This document shows, piece by piece, positions 26,701 to 34,742 of a DNA stretch of 64,000 bases. Positions within the stretch are counted from its first letter, which is position 1. The number at the start of each line of letters is the position of its first letter. The DNA is from Alteromonas gracilis. GTDB lineage: Bacteria; Pseudomonadota; Gammaproteobacteria; Enterobacterales; Alteromonadaceae. Made by a program: the position numbers and the translations under genes. Under the pieces are notes generated by a model. That model did no database searches, was not told the origin of the DNA, and worked only from the letters and a program-made list of their open reading frames with translations. Location of the stretch: positions 1 to 64,000 of the forward strand of contig NZ_PVNO01000003.1 of assembly GCF_002993325.1 (NCBI RefSeq), given 5' to 3'.

Positions 26701-27772
26701 GAAATACCGGCACTTTAGCAAGGGCCTTTTCTTTTTCGCCAAATACCTTTTTCAACGTAGCAGCAAATTCTTTAACAGGTGTTAGGATTTCCTTAACACC
26801 AGAGGAATTTCTCGCATAGCGAGTTCCTTTAACAAAGGCTTCTGCTTCAGGTGGTGGTAAATAATACTGTGCATTCTCTACGCACGAGCGCAACCAGCTT
26901 TTTAGCGCAGCTAATTCCTGCGGCCGTTCTTTTCTATGTGCGGGGGTTTTAATAAGCTGCTCAACCAATAACCCTTCGTTTTCTTCCACGCTTTGCAACA
27001 AGGTTTTTACATAAGCCAATGATGTATCAGGCAATTCATCCAACTGCTTTTGAAAGGCATGCTCGATATCTTGCTCGCTGAGCATTAGTGGGGTCAGAGT
27101 ACTTTTTATGCTGGTACCAAATTCAAGCAATAGCTTTTCAGGTGTATGCCAGCCAGACTCTGCCAACAGCCGAAAGTCATCTTCACTTTTGCTCACCTTT
27201 CGGATGTAATCTTCTGCTGCCTGAAGATACAAGTCGCCCGTGTCATTGCCTAAATTTAACGACATGGCAAAGCCACTGTTAAACGCCAGCTGCGTGATCA
27301 CGTGCTGACAGAAGCCATGAATGGTGAACACAGACGCTTCATCTAGCTCAAGTTGCGCTGCTTTTAATAAAGCCAAACTTTCATCAATATCAAAGCTATT
27401 AAAAAGATGCTGGTAAACAGGGTCGCAGTCGTCTTTAATTTTATTACCATTATCTTTAGCTTCTTGCCAAATCAGTAACGCTTCTCTCAAGGTTTTAGCA
27501 ATGCGCCCTTTTATCTCTTCGGTGGCAGCCTTGGTAAAAGTCATTACCAATATTTCTTTTACGGTAAGCTTTTTCTCTAGTAGCAAACGTAAATACAACC
27601 GGGTGATATTGAAGGTTTTTCCTGTGCCAGCGCTGGCCTCAATAAGATGACGCCCCTTAAGCGGCATTGCCACGACATCGAGTAGCCGTGCATTATCCTT
27701 GCCTTGCTCATTGGCGTGGCGCTGCGTATCGATTGACATGTCGTTACCAGAGGATGGGGTAATATTACTCAT
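23768..27772 (-). CDS. recB: Exodeoxyribonuclease V beta subunit RecB
   Basis: A 1334-residue helicase-nuclease. Walker A ASAGTGKT is at about 47-54, DEFQDTD is the Walker B, QAIYRFRGGDIFTY and VTRAAHRCYMGV are helicase motifs, and the nuclease domain keeps LLHDILE (metal-binding His) and FVADYKSTW (catalytic Asp and Lys). It loads RecA and degrades or processes double-strand ends with RecC and RecD. Its ATG overlaps the recC stop by four bases. Residues in SIKSTLTPLMLSE are encoded by a REP-like sequence (27090-27108). Confidence 0.96.
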   Translation of the reverse strand: MSNITPSSGNDMSIDTQRHANEQGKDNARLLDVVAMPLKGRHLIEASAGTGKTFNITRLYLRLLLEKKLTVKEILVMTFTKAATEEIKGRIAKTLREALLIWQEAKDNGNKIKDDCDPVYQHLFNSFDIDESLALLKAAQLELDEASVFTIHGFCQHVITQLAFNSGFAMSLNLGNDTGDLYLQAAEDYIRKVSKSEDDFRLLAESGWHTPEKLLLEFGTSIKSTLTPLMLSEQDIEHAFQKQLDELPDTSLAYVKTLLQSVEENEGLLVEQLIKTPAHRKERPQELAALKSWLRSCVENAQYYLPPPEAEAFVKGTRYARNSSGVKEILTPVKEFAATLKKVFGEKEKALAKVPVFQLIVEAIGFIKGRVDKQKKQLGLIDFDDLIRMLADEVVKPNNTLVPELRKKFPVALIDEFQDTDAKQYAILDAVYPNASSNSTSQTEADLLNDNEESASARDSALLMIGDPKQAIYRFRGGDIFTYLKAGRQADYRWVMNTNWRSVEGMVKAYNRLFYGAPVASNAPTDVFGFDIKYNPVEFTSKAAAAKTPLVDPANQRSAMNYVSMCLEDKENTNIMRRKMAQWIAQEIYRLLNEAHFELRNGEARPVKPQDIAILVKDRTEAGAIKNVLQQKGLACVYLSDRSNLFASAEAKDVLRLLNGIWHANDTSKVASSLASPLWGYSPQMLIELLYHEDDATWDRAMDKVLSLRDMWLQKGCMSVLLHLMQDSYTPHADSVERALTNYQHLAEVLEKASTTHQRPEQLLDWLNKQIHKPESDEELTLRLESDSQLIRLITQHGSKGLEYPIVFIPYATGYRDAAKNGNSTSQIFTYYDEEKQDLQMQLGQTAQAISRVQSESEAEDMRLAYVAVTRAAHRCYMGVIPLANNEKSALARALGVSGEEGLGNDWSSVLRRVAEEDESHASYIDGDEFVEVYSGFEQNEVIPQLTALQFNGTASEEWRLYSFSAMSRLTTTGPVNNAETAEDTNQNLPSVPVLQTIRDEEIFALNTLSADGEILDETTLHHNPFVEMSLVTRSDLRFTLEKGASAGNLLHDILEHSDFSAPTWEETGKELVNRFGLDEKRTPFLYAWLDEVLQTPLYPNMQLSLSDLTLQQTLREAEFYFPMNDTQWTLLKEVLTSHRQDVAVTLGGDAEVAPQLITAKLQGMMHGFIDLIFEHNGQFFVADYKSTWLGDTLESYTPSALFSNNQHHLYDLQYLIYCLALHRYLSNTLPDYDPDIHFGGVYYLYLRGMHPENEQGEGVFYTDIPSCLLNQLDAIFASRDGTHTYQDKAYDLESEAPASEPQSDDTLTSGARVNSSSSNNRASGQQQFSFDDE
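27090..27108. repeat. REP-like half site inside recB
   Basis: GGGGTCAGAGTACTT here equals the right arm of the hairpin at 21570-21605 over 15 bases. It is read in frame by recB as part of SIKSTLTPLM. No matching inverted copy lies close by. Confidence 0.6.
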
Positions 27773-30700
27773 AACTTCTCCTCTTGAGATGCGTTGTTCA
27801 CCATAGCTAGTAACATAAATGCACTAAGATGCGGTACATCATTCCAACTAACGCCTTGAGGAAAAAGCCAGTTAAGGTAAGGGTTGTTCGCTATATCCGC
27901 ACTAAATTGCCCGCTAGTTTGCTGCCAATCGGTTAACGCCCGCTGCAATTCGACACTCTCAAAAAGCGCCGCGGCATGAGCAACTATCTGTTGAACCTTC
28001 TCATCTTTTTCTTCGTTTGGCGCATCATCTTTGTCTACGAACGGACATATTTCGTCAATTGTCATTCGAAGCTGACTTAGCAATGCTTTGTCAGCTTCGC
28101 TGGAACTTTCATTTATTAGCACAAGCGCGCGCAGAACCTCGTTAAACAGAGAAGGGTTTACACTATCTACGATAGGTTTACTCTCAGAATTTCTCTTGCC
28201 GGGGATGATGCTGTCAAAAAGGCTTAGATACACAGGCGTTGGCGCGGAATAAATAGCCAAATAAAGCTGTTCGATAAATAATAGCAATTGCGCGGCGGTA
28301 TCACGTTCAAACGCAGGAAAGGTTCGTTTCTTCAGGGTAGCTTCCCCTTTTTCCCACGAGCATGAATAGATTTCTAGTGGATAACCGGTATAGCTAGTCT
28401 CTTCATCGCTACATGAAAAAACCAACTGAGAGATGAAAAAGCCCAGCGCTCTGTGAGTGTCAACCTTTCCCGCGCAAAGCTCTACTAACGCATCGCTACC
28501 TTTGAATGCCGCAGTGCTGAAGGTAATATATTTCCCTTTAAATTGTGCCTTTTTAGGGGCCGCATCGTGAGGGCCCATAGCTTGACTCAGCGCTAGTGCC
28601 CCTTCTTTCCACATTTCCACTTCATCCATCGCCACAGGATTATTAGGGATATCCCCTCTAAGGGATGCATAGGTGATCACCTGTTCACTGTAAGTAAGTT
28701 CATTGGAGTCTTGTTCACCAGTTGCCGTGCGCTCTGGCGATGAAAAGATAGCGTCTAGCACTTGATAACGAAGCAGCGCATTAGTCTCAAAGGGTTCGCT
28801 GTTTTCAAGCAAGGTAAAGGATTGAGTTAGATTCACTCCCAATCTCTGAATTGCAAAATGCTCAAGGGGATCTTTAAACGCTCTGGCTATTTGCATATGT
28901 GATAAGCGTAATTCTTGGGCTGCAAGTGCGTTTGCTGGCTGGATAGTATCGGTTGCTGATTCGCTAGCCATGCCTTCTATGGATTGCCCGTCGTTAGCAC
29001 TCTTTTCGATACTTGCTCGAGAATTATTTTGCTGAAGAGCATCGGCCAACCGCAGCCACCCTGTCTCATAGCTGGGCAACACACCAGAAAAAACCGCCTC
29101 GCTGAAAGGATGTAGTGGCGCATGAACCGCGTAGCTGTCTAAAGATAACGCGTAGCTATTTTCTAGCATATCCATAAATTCAGCCAACACAAGACTGGGC
29201 TGCCTTTCACTATTATTGGTGACATCATTACCTTGGTAGCTTAGATACAGGCTTTCCCGCGTTGAAATAATGGCTTCAAGGAATAAATACCTGTCTTCCA
29301 ACCGCCTAGAGCGATCGCCAACTCGACGACCCGAGCCTGCCATTAGGTCGAGCCCTAAGGGGCTCGACTTGCGAGGAAATTCACTGTCGTTCAACCCTAA
29401 TATACACACCTTTTTAAACGGAATACTTCGCATTGGAAGCATTGAACATACGGTGACTTGGCCGGTCATAAAATGGTTTCCCGCATCAGGCGAAGAGAAC
29501 CGATTAAGTAAAAGATCGCGGACCTGACGCAACGTTAACTCGTGCTCGTAACCCGCTTCTTCGCATCGTGCGGCGAGATCTGCTGCAACCTTGGCAATAA
29601 GATCCCAGCTTTGCTGCTGATCATTTATCGGCATAAAGCAGGCGTCACGAAGGGCAATCAATGCCTTTGACCACTGTTGTGGTGTTCGCGGTGCCGTTAA
29701 TTCCTGTGCAAATTCGCCCAGCAAGGCGACAACTTCGATAAGCTTGCCCAAGGTAAGGGCACTTTGCCCTTCTACATCAGGAATAGTAAGTAAATCACTT
29801 ACTATTATTTCACTATCTGGCGCGAGCATTCCCATAAGTAATCGACGAATTCCCCACCACCAGCTGTAGGTGTCGTCTAAGCTAACGCCTTCTGAAACAG
29901 CAGTTTTATGGGCACTATTGAGCCCCCAATGGATATGCGCTTGTTTCAACCAAACCACCATTTGCTCGATATCATCTTGAGACACAGAAAAGCGCTTTTG
30001 AACAGAATCAAGCTGAAGATAATCTAAAATATCTGACACACCAAAACGGCTATCCGGTAGCTGGAGTAACGCCATGAATGCGGCAATGAGAGGCTCCGCA
30101 TCCATCGGGCTTCTGTCGGCTATGGTGCAAGGGAGACGCACCTGCCCAGTACCGGCTAAAGATTTGGTGCCTACTCTGTGAAATACTGCGTCTACAAAGG
30201 GCGCATAATTTTCTATCGCAGGGCACATGACCAAAATATCAGAAGGTGTTCGATTTTTGTCTTGAGAAAGCCAATGCAATAAGTGATCGTGTAATACTTG
30301 GACTTCTCGAAGCGCTGAATGGGTGCACATCACGGTAACGCTGTCGTCGTTTTCTTTTAATTGACTGCCAATTGGCTGAGGATGTGCAGCGTGCAATATG
30401 TCGTTATGGATATATTCGAGCAGGCCTCTGCCATTAACCTGTTCGTTTGCACTATTCCCCTCGCCTACACCTTCAAAATCTGGCGAATCAAATGCACTTA
30501 TCTCAAACGTGTCTAGCTCAGTAAGCAGGTTAAATAACTCTCGTCCTTGCTTGCCTAAATTACCTAGCAAAGGGTTAGACTGGTCTTCTTCCATCCACTT
30601 TTTGAGCCCCTCTAAACGAAGTAGCTTCGCTTGCTCGCTACTGCTTTTCGCTTCCCCCCAGTAATTGACACTTGGATTAAGATGAAAGATGTGAATATCG

Positions 30701-31398
30701 ATATGCTGAGCGAGCGCGTCAAAAAACGCAATAAGTTGGGGAGCCATGGTATTGATAGCGAAAACAATGACACGCTTGGGCAAGTTAGCTGGCACTTTTC
30801 CCGCTTCGAGTGCTTCTAGCGTCATTTGGTGTAAGCGAGCAGGATGCAAGGGCTGATCTTTCGCTAAAATACGCCAAATTTCGCTTTGCCATATTTCCAT
30901 GCCATCAAAGACGGCGCGCTCATTATTCTCCCATTTGAATAGCCAGTCTGGGCGGTAAAGTAAATACTGTTCATAAACGTCAGCCAATGCTGTTGCAAGC
31001 TGAAGACGTTGTAACCCTTGCTCTTGTTCACTGCCTGCGCTCTGCCAGTATTTGTTTACCTGCTCGAATGCGTCGCTATCCATTAACGAACTATCTTGAA
31101 GAATATTATCTATTCGCCACGTCAACACTTCTCGGCGATAAGGCGATTGCTTTGGTACCTTATCAGTTCCTAGTACCGTACGCGCAGTATTCCACATAAA
31201 GCGCACCGGCAACGGGTAGTCGATATTCATCGCTACACCGTGTTCGTTTGCTAACTGCATACTGACCCAGTGCTGCATGCCGGGGCTTTCAACCAAAATT
31301 GTTTCCGGCGTAAATACGCCCAAAGGCTGTTGACGTAAAAGCGTAGTAAGAAGAAAACTTAAATGTTCTAATTTGTTAGAGGGATATAGCGCAAGCAA
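27769..31398 (-). CDS. recC: Exodeoxyribonuclease V gamma subunit RecC
   Basis: A 1209-residue subunit that splits the strands and recognises Chi in the RecBCD complex. N-terminal LALYPSNKLEHLSFLLTTLL, ILVESPGMQHWVSMQLA and CILGLNDSEFPRKSSPLGLDL are typical RecC segments. Start is TTG with AAAGGA eight bases upstream; no ATG fits the conserved N-terminus. First gene of recC-recB-recD. The ptrA protease gene that separates recC and recB in E. coli is absent, and stop and start overlap. Confidence 0.95.
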   Translation of the reverse strand: MLALYPSNKLEHLSFLLTTLLRQQPLGVFTPETILVESPGMQHWVSMQLANEHGVAMNIDYPLPVRFMWNTARTVLGTDKVPKQSPYRREVLTWRIDNILQDSSLMDSDAFEQVNKYWQSAGSEQEQGLQRLQLATALADVYEQYLLYRPDWLFKWENNERAVFDGMEIWQSEIWRILAKDQPLHPARLHQMTLEALEAGKVPANLPKRVIVFAINTMAPQLIAFFDALAQHIDIHIFHLNPSVNYWGEAKSSSEQAKLLRLEGLKKWMEEDQSNPLLGNLGKQGRELFNLLTELDTFEISAFDSPDFEGVGEGNSANEQVNGRGLLEYIHNDILHAAHPQPIGSQLKENDDSVTVMCTHSALREVQVLHDHLLHWLSQDKNRTPSDILVMCPAIENYAPFVDAVFHRVGTKSLAGTGQVRLPCTIADRSPMDAEPLIAAFMALLQLPDSRFGVSDILDYLQLDSVQKRFSVSQDDIEQMVVWLKQAHIHWGLNSAHKTAVSEGVSLDDTYSWWWGIRRLLMGMLAPDSEIIVSDLLTIPDVEGQSALTLGKLIEVVALLGEFAQELTAPRTPQQWSKALIALRDACFMPINDQQQSWDLIAKVAADLAARCEEAGYEHELTLRQVRDLLLNRFSSPDAGNHFMTGQVTVCSMLPMRSIPFKKVCILGLNDSEFPRKSSPLGLDLMAGSGRRVGDRSRRLEDRYLFLEAIISTRESLYLSYQGNDVTNNSERQPSLVLAEFMDMLENSYALSLDSYAVHAPLHPFSEAVFSGVLPSYETGWLRLADALQQNNSRASIEKSANDGQSIEGMASESATDTIQPANALAAQELRLSHMQIARAFKDPLEHFAIQRLGVNLTQSFTLLENSEPFETNALLRYQVLDAIFSSPERTATGEQDSNELTYSEQVITYASLRGDIPNNPVAMDEVEMWKEGALALSQAMGPHDAAPKKAQFKGKYITFSTAAFKGSDALVELCAGKVDTHRALGFFISQLVFSCSDEETSYTGYPLEIYSCSWEKGEATLKKRTFPAFERDTAAQLLLFIEQLYLAIYSAPTPVYLSLFDSIIPGKRNSESKPIVDSVNPSLFNEVLRALVLINESSSEADKALLSQLRMTIDEICPFVDKDDAPNEEKDEKVQQIVAHAAALFESVELQRALTDWQQTSGQFSADIANNPYLNWLFPQGVSWNDVPHLSAFMLLAMVNNASQEEKL

Positions 31399-32081
31399 TC
31401 GAAAAATCCTTTGTAGAACGTGCTTTTAGATACAGTGTAGATACCGTGCACACATCGTCGACGTTATAATTTAGTGTATCGTATTCAACAAAGTAGTTAA
31501 GTTATTTCTCTAAAAATTAGATAAGCAAATGTCTTATGCGTAAAAAATAACGGTGGGAGTCTTTTTACAATAGCTTCATTCGCGCCTTTCATTAGCGATG
31601 TGCGAGTTGATGTTTCATAGATAAAAACATTGAACGTGATCAAGCGGATAAAAGAAAAGGTGTAAGAGCCACGTTTTTCGAGCAAAAAAAACCCACACAG
31701 ACCTCAGGACACGAAAAATCTGTATGGGTAAGGTTTACGGTCTACTCAGTAACAACGTGAATAAGCGTTGCCTGGCACTCATTCACGTTAGCGCTACTGC
31801 GCAGCACTGTTAACACTTAAGATTTTGCATGTTGAGTGCCAACTTTTTAATATGTAAATATCAATAACTTAAATATTTTTCGAGCCGTGTACTTTATACT
31901 TAAGGTTTAAGCTTGGTGCAAATGCACCACAAGCAAGCACGGGGAAATACCAATGCGCATAAAGCCAAATAGTAAGGATGAACTCGCCTTTAAACGATAA
32001 TTAGCGGTTTCTCACAAAGCACCATTCAAGTACAATTTCATCTTCATAAAACGCAATATAATTTCACGGTCAGGAGCAACA
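31399..32081. other. Long intergenic region with inverted repeats
   Basis: About 680 bases between divergent recC and the dUTPase-like gene. Visible structure: AACGTGAAT (31754-31762) with ATTCACGTT (31781-31789); TGGCACTC (31773-31780) with GAGTGCCA (31834-31841); and the tight hairpin TGGTGC-AAAT-GCACCA (31914-31929). These could belong to a leader or small RNA but match no family I know. A 62-codon minus frame at 31497-31685 lacks support. Confidence 0.45.
31914..31929. repeat. 6-bp hairpin, four-base loop
   Basis: TGGTGC and GCACCA around AAAT, extended by CT/AG with one mismatch outside. It lies about 150 bases upstream of the dUTPase-like gene, possibly in its leader. Confidence 0.4.
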
Positions 32082-32735
32082 ATGTTAACCGCGCAACAAC
32101 TCGCCACCATGCTTTCTCTTCAAGATAAAATGAACGCAAAAGTAAACCCAGACTGGCTGAACGCAGGTTATGGCTACCTTCGTGCGGCAATGGTCGAGTC
32201 GGTTGAGGCTATCGAACATCACGGCTGGAAATGGTGGAAGGCGCAGCAGAAAGATTTGCCTCAACTTCAAATGGAGTTAGTTGATATTTGGCATTTTGCA
32301 TTAAGCGCCTGCATTATCGAATACAAAGGCGATATTGAGGAATCTGCTAAAAGCATTGCCTCTGAACTGGCAAGCGGCAATACATTAGTTACGTTTGACG
32401 GTAAAGACTATGACGCATCAAATCAATCGCTTCTTGATAATTTAGAGTTAATGACCGGGCTCTGTGCCGCTAAGCGCTTTAGTGTTCCCCTATTCATGTT
32501 CATTGTAACTCAGTGCGAAATGTCGGCCGACGAACTGTATCGTCAATACGTAGGCAAGAATGTACTTAATTTTTTCCGCCAAGATAATGGTTACAAGGAA
32601 GGGACTTACGAAAAAGTATGGGAAGGCCGTGAAGATAACGAGCATTTAGTAGAAGTTATGGACGCACTTGACCTAACTAAGCCTGAGTTTAGCGACCTGG
32701 TTTATGAAGGTTTACGCGCTCGCTATCCTTCTTGA
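32082..32735 (+). CDS. Dimeric all-alpha dUTPase-like NTP pyrophosphatase
   Basis: A 217-residue helical enzyme of the dUTPase/MazG-like superfamily. The metal-binding pattern is visible: MVESVEAIEHHGWKWWK supplies the first pair of Glu residues and QMELVDIWHFALS the second Glu/Asp pair; a further GYKEGTYEKVWEGREDN segment near the C-terminus is typical of dimeric dUTPases. It should hydrolyse dUTP (and possibly dUDP) to dUMP, limiting uracil in DNA. ATG with CAGGAGC upstream; single gene ending at a strong terminator. Confidence 0.85.
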   Translation: MLTAQQLATMLSLQDKMNAKVNPDWLNAGYGYLRAAMVESVEAIEHHGWKWWKAQQKDLPQLQMELVDIWHFALSACIIEYKGDIEESAKSIASELASGNTLVTFDGKDYDASNQSLLDNLELMTGLCAAKRFSVPLFMFIVTQCEMSADELYRQYVGKNVLNFFRQDNGYKEGTYEKVWEGREDNEHLVEVMDALDLTKPEFSDLVYEGLRARYPS

Positions 32736-32788
32736 TCGTGGTTGCATTTCGTTTAACACGATAAAGCAGCAGTTAACTGAGCGTTCAA

Positions 32789-32822
32789 GAAAAAAGCTCT
32801 GTCTATGACAGAGCTTTTTTGA
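32789..32822. terminator. Bidirectional intrinsic terminator
   Basis: A 13-bp stem (32791-32803 with 32807-32819) with a TAT loop, A-run before and T-run after. Lies between the convergent dUTPase-like gene and the acyl-CoA ligase gene. Confidence 0.93.
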
Positions 32823-32856
32823 TATTTACCAAATTCGAGTGAGCTAATTGGCACGC

Positions 32857-34530
32857 CTACGCATCAACCCACACTAATTTGTCGCTGTAGTTACCCTGAA
32901 TAATATTTTCGAAACGCTCTTCTAATACGTGACGCTTTACTTTTAATGTTGGCGTAAGCAGGTCGTTTTCAATGCTCCATTCGTTTTTCATCACTACCAC
33001 ACGATCCATAACCTGATGACTTTCCAGCTTAGCGTTGATAGCGTCGAAGGTTTTCTTAAGACTTGCTTCAATACCCGATTTATCTTTTTTCTGGGCCTCT
33101 TCGCTTAACACCAACAAAGCGACAGGCTGAGGTAGGTTCGTTCCCGTAACGCACACCTGCTCCACAATTGGGTTTTCCATAAACTTAGCTTCAATAGGCG
33201 CTGGCGTCACATACTTGCCTTTAGCCGTCTTAAATATATCTTTCAAACGGCCCGTAATTTTAACGTAGCCGTCAGCATCGATAACGCCTTTATCTCCGGT
33301 TCGCAAGTAACCATCTTCAGTGAAGACTTCGGCAGTTTTTTCTGGCTCGAGATAATATTCCAACATATTGCATGGCGACTTAACCTGAATTTCGCCCTCT
33401 TCAGAAGTACGAATGTCAACGCCATCATACGGTTTACCGATACATCCTATTTTATCGTGGCGGAATGGAACGCTACCTGTACCATAAGCGCTGTTCTCGG
33501 TCATCCCCCAACCTTCGGAAATATTGATGCCTATTTTGGCAAACCATTCTATTACCGCTGGTGCAAGTGGCGCCGAGCCGCTAGCCCATAAGCGAGCGTT
33601 GTTAATTCCTAAGCCGTTACGAATTTTCTTCGCTACAATCTTATTCAAAATTGGAATTTTCAGCAGTGTGTCTAGCTTCTTCTGTGGCATCTTCGCCAAC
33701 ACGCCCATCTGGAACTTCGTCCACAGGCGAGGAACCGAGATGAACAAGGTTGGCTGGCAGTGACCTACGTCACGCTGGAAGGTTGCCAAATCTTCTACGA
33801 AGTGGATTTTCCCGCCGCTGTAATAGCTTGAAAGCTCAACAAGCACTCTCTCAGTAATGTGTGCGAGCGGCAGGTAACTCATGGTGCGATCATCTTGGTT
33901 TATACCCAACTGATCTAACGATCGACGGGCCGCCCAACATGCAGTGTTGTAGCTATGAACAACGCCTTTTGGCTGACCTGTGCTGCCCGACGTATAGATA
34001 ATAGTCATGATGTCGTCCATGTCGTGAACCGGCGAATCATCAATAGGCGCAATATCCATGAATTCATCCCATTGCTGTTTGGTAGCGATATTGGGATAAG
34101 GGAAAGCAACGGTTAGGTACTCGGCAGGAATAGAAGCAACCTGTTCTGCAGTATTATCTAGTTTGCCAACGAATAAAAGCTGTACGTCTGCATGTTTTAA
34201 CACGTATTGGACGGTATCTGGCCCGGCTGTGGAGAATATTGGAACAGAAATGTGACCGGCCATCATTATGCCAAGGTCAACGATAAACCACTCTGCGCAG
34301 TTCTTTGAAAAAATGCCTATGCGGCTGCCAGCAGGATAATTCATTTCACGAAGACGTGCAGCGACTTTTCGAGCCTGTTCAGCAACTTGCTTCCAAGTGA
34401 AATCGTGATATTCACCCTTTATTGGTTGAGTAAGAAATACGTCGTCCCCTCGGCTTTTTTCCCAGTGGTACAACATACTCAATGGCGATGTTATTACTTC
34501 CGTAGTATTTGCTGTCATGTCTAGCGGCAT
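32857..34530 (-). CDS. AMP-binding long-chain acyl-CoA ligase
   Basis: A 557-residue adenylating enzyme of the long-chain fatty-acid CoA ligase (FAA1-like) group. The P-loop IIYTSGSTGQPKGVVHSY, the GWGMTENSAYG core, YLRTGDKGVIDADGYVKITG and the C-terminal catalytic Lys region TLKVKRHVLEE are present. It would activate a carboxylate as the acyl-adenylate and then the CoA ester; chain length is not evident. ATG at 34530; a second ATG four codons on is possible. Not in an operon. Confidence 0.9.
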   Translation of the reverse strand: MPLDMTANTTEVITSPLSMLYHWEKSRGDDVFLTQPIKGEYHDFTWKQVAEQARKVAARLREMNYPAGSRIGIFSKNCAEWFIVDLGIMMAGHISVPIFSTAGPDTVQYVLKHADVQLLFVGKLDNTAEQVASIPAEYLTVAFPYPNIATKQQWDEFMDIAPIDDSPVHDMDDIMTIIYTSGSTGQPKGVVHSYNTACWAARRSLDQLGINQDDRTMSYLPLAHITERVLVELSSYYSGGKIHFVEDLATFQRDVGHCQPTLFISVPRLWTKFQMGVLAKMPQKKLDTLLKIPILNKIVAKKIRNGLGINNARLWASGSAPLAPAVIEWFAKIGINISEGWGMTENSAYGTGSVPFRHDKIGCIGKPYDGVDIRTSEEGEIQVKSPCNMLEYYLEPEKTAEVFTEDGYLRTGDKGVIDADGYVKITGRLKDIFKTAKGKYVTPAPIEAKFMENPIVEQVCVTGTNLPQPVALLVLSEEAQKKDKSGIEASLKKTFDAINAKLESHQVMDRVVVMKNEWSIENDLLTPTLKVKRHVLEERFENIIQGNYSDKLVWVDA

Positions 34531-34742
34531 AAGTCACTCATATGTTGTTATAATGTAGATCATTTTTACAATGATTTCACAGACTTCTAATAAGCCCTAT
34601 TTTTAATTGAAAAACAAGCCTTTTAAACAAGCGTTTACATTATTTGCGATGAATAACAACACTTTGAGCGCTGAATTTAGTTTCCTTATAGTTAAGGCTT
34701 TTTAATTTTTATAGGTAATCCAAGCAAAACCCACAAAATTTT

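Noticed and set aside
21612-31398. Phage-defence island reading of the large helicase-nuclease genes
   Set aside because: RecC, RecB and RecD motifs and gene order are those of the housekeeping RecBCD enzyme; no defence-type partner is next to them.
31497-31685. 62-codon minus-strand frame between recC and the dUTPase-like gene
   Set aside because: No ribosome site, low-complexity AT-rich codons and no recognisable motif; the region is better explained as non-coding.
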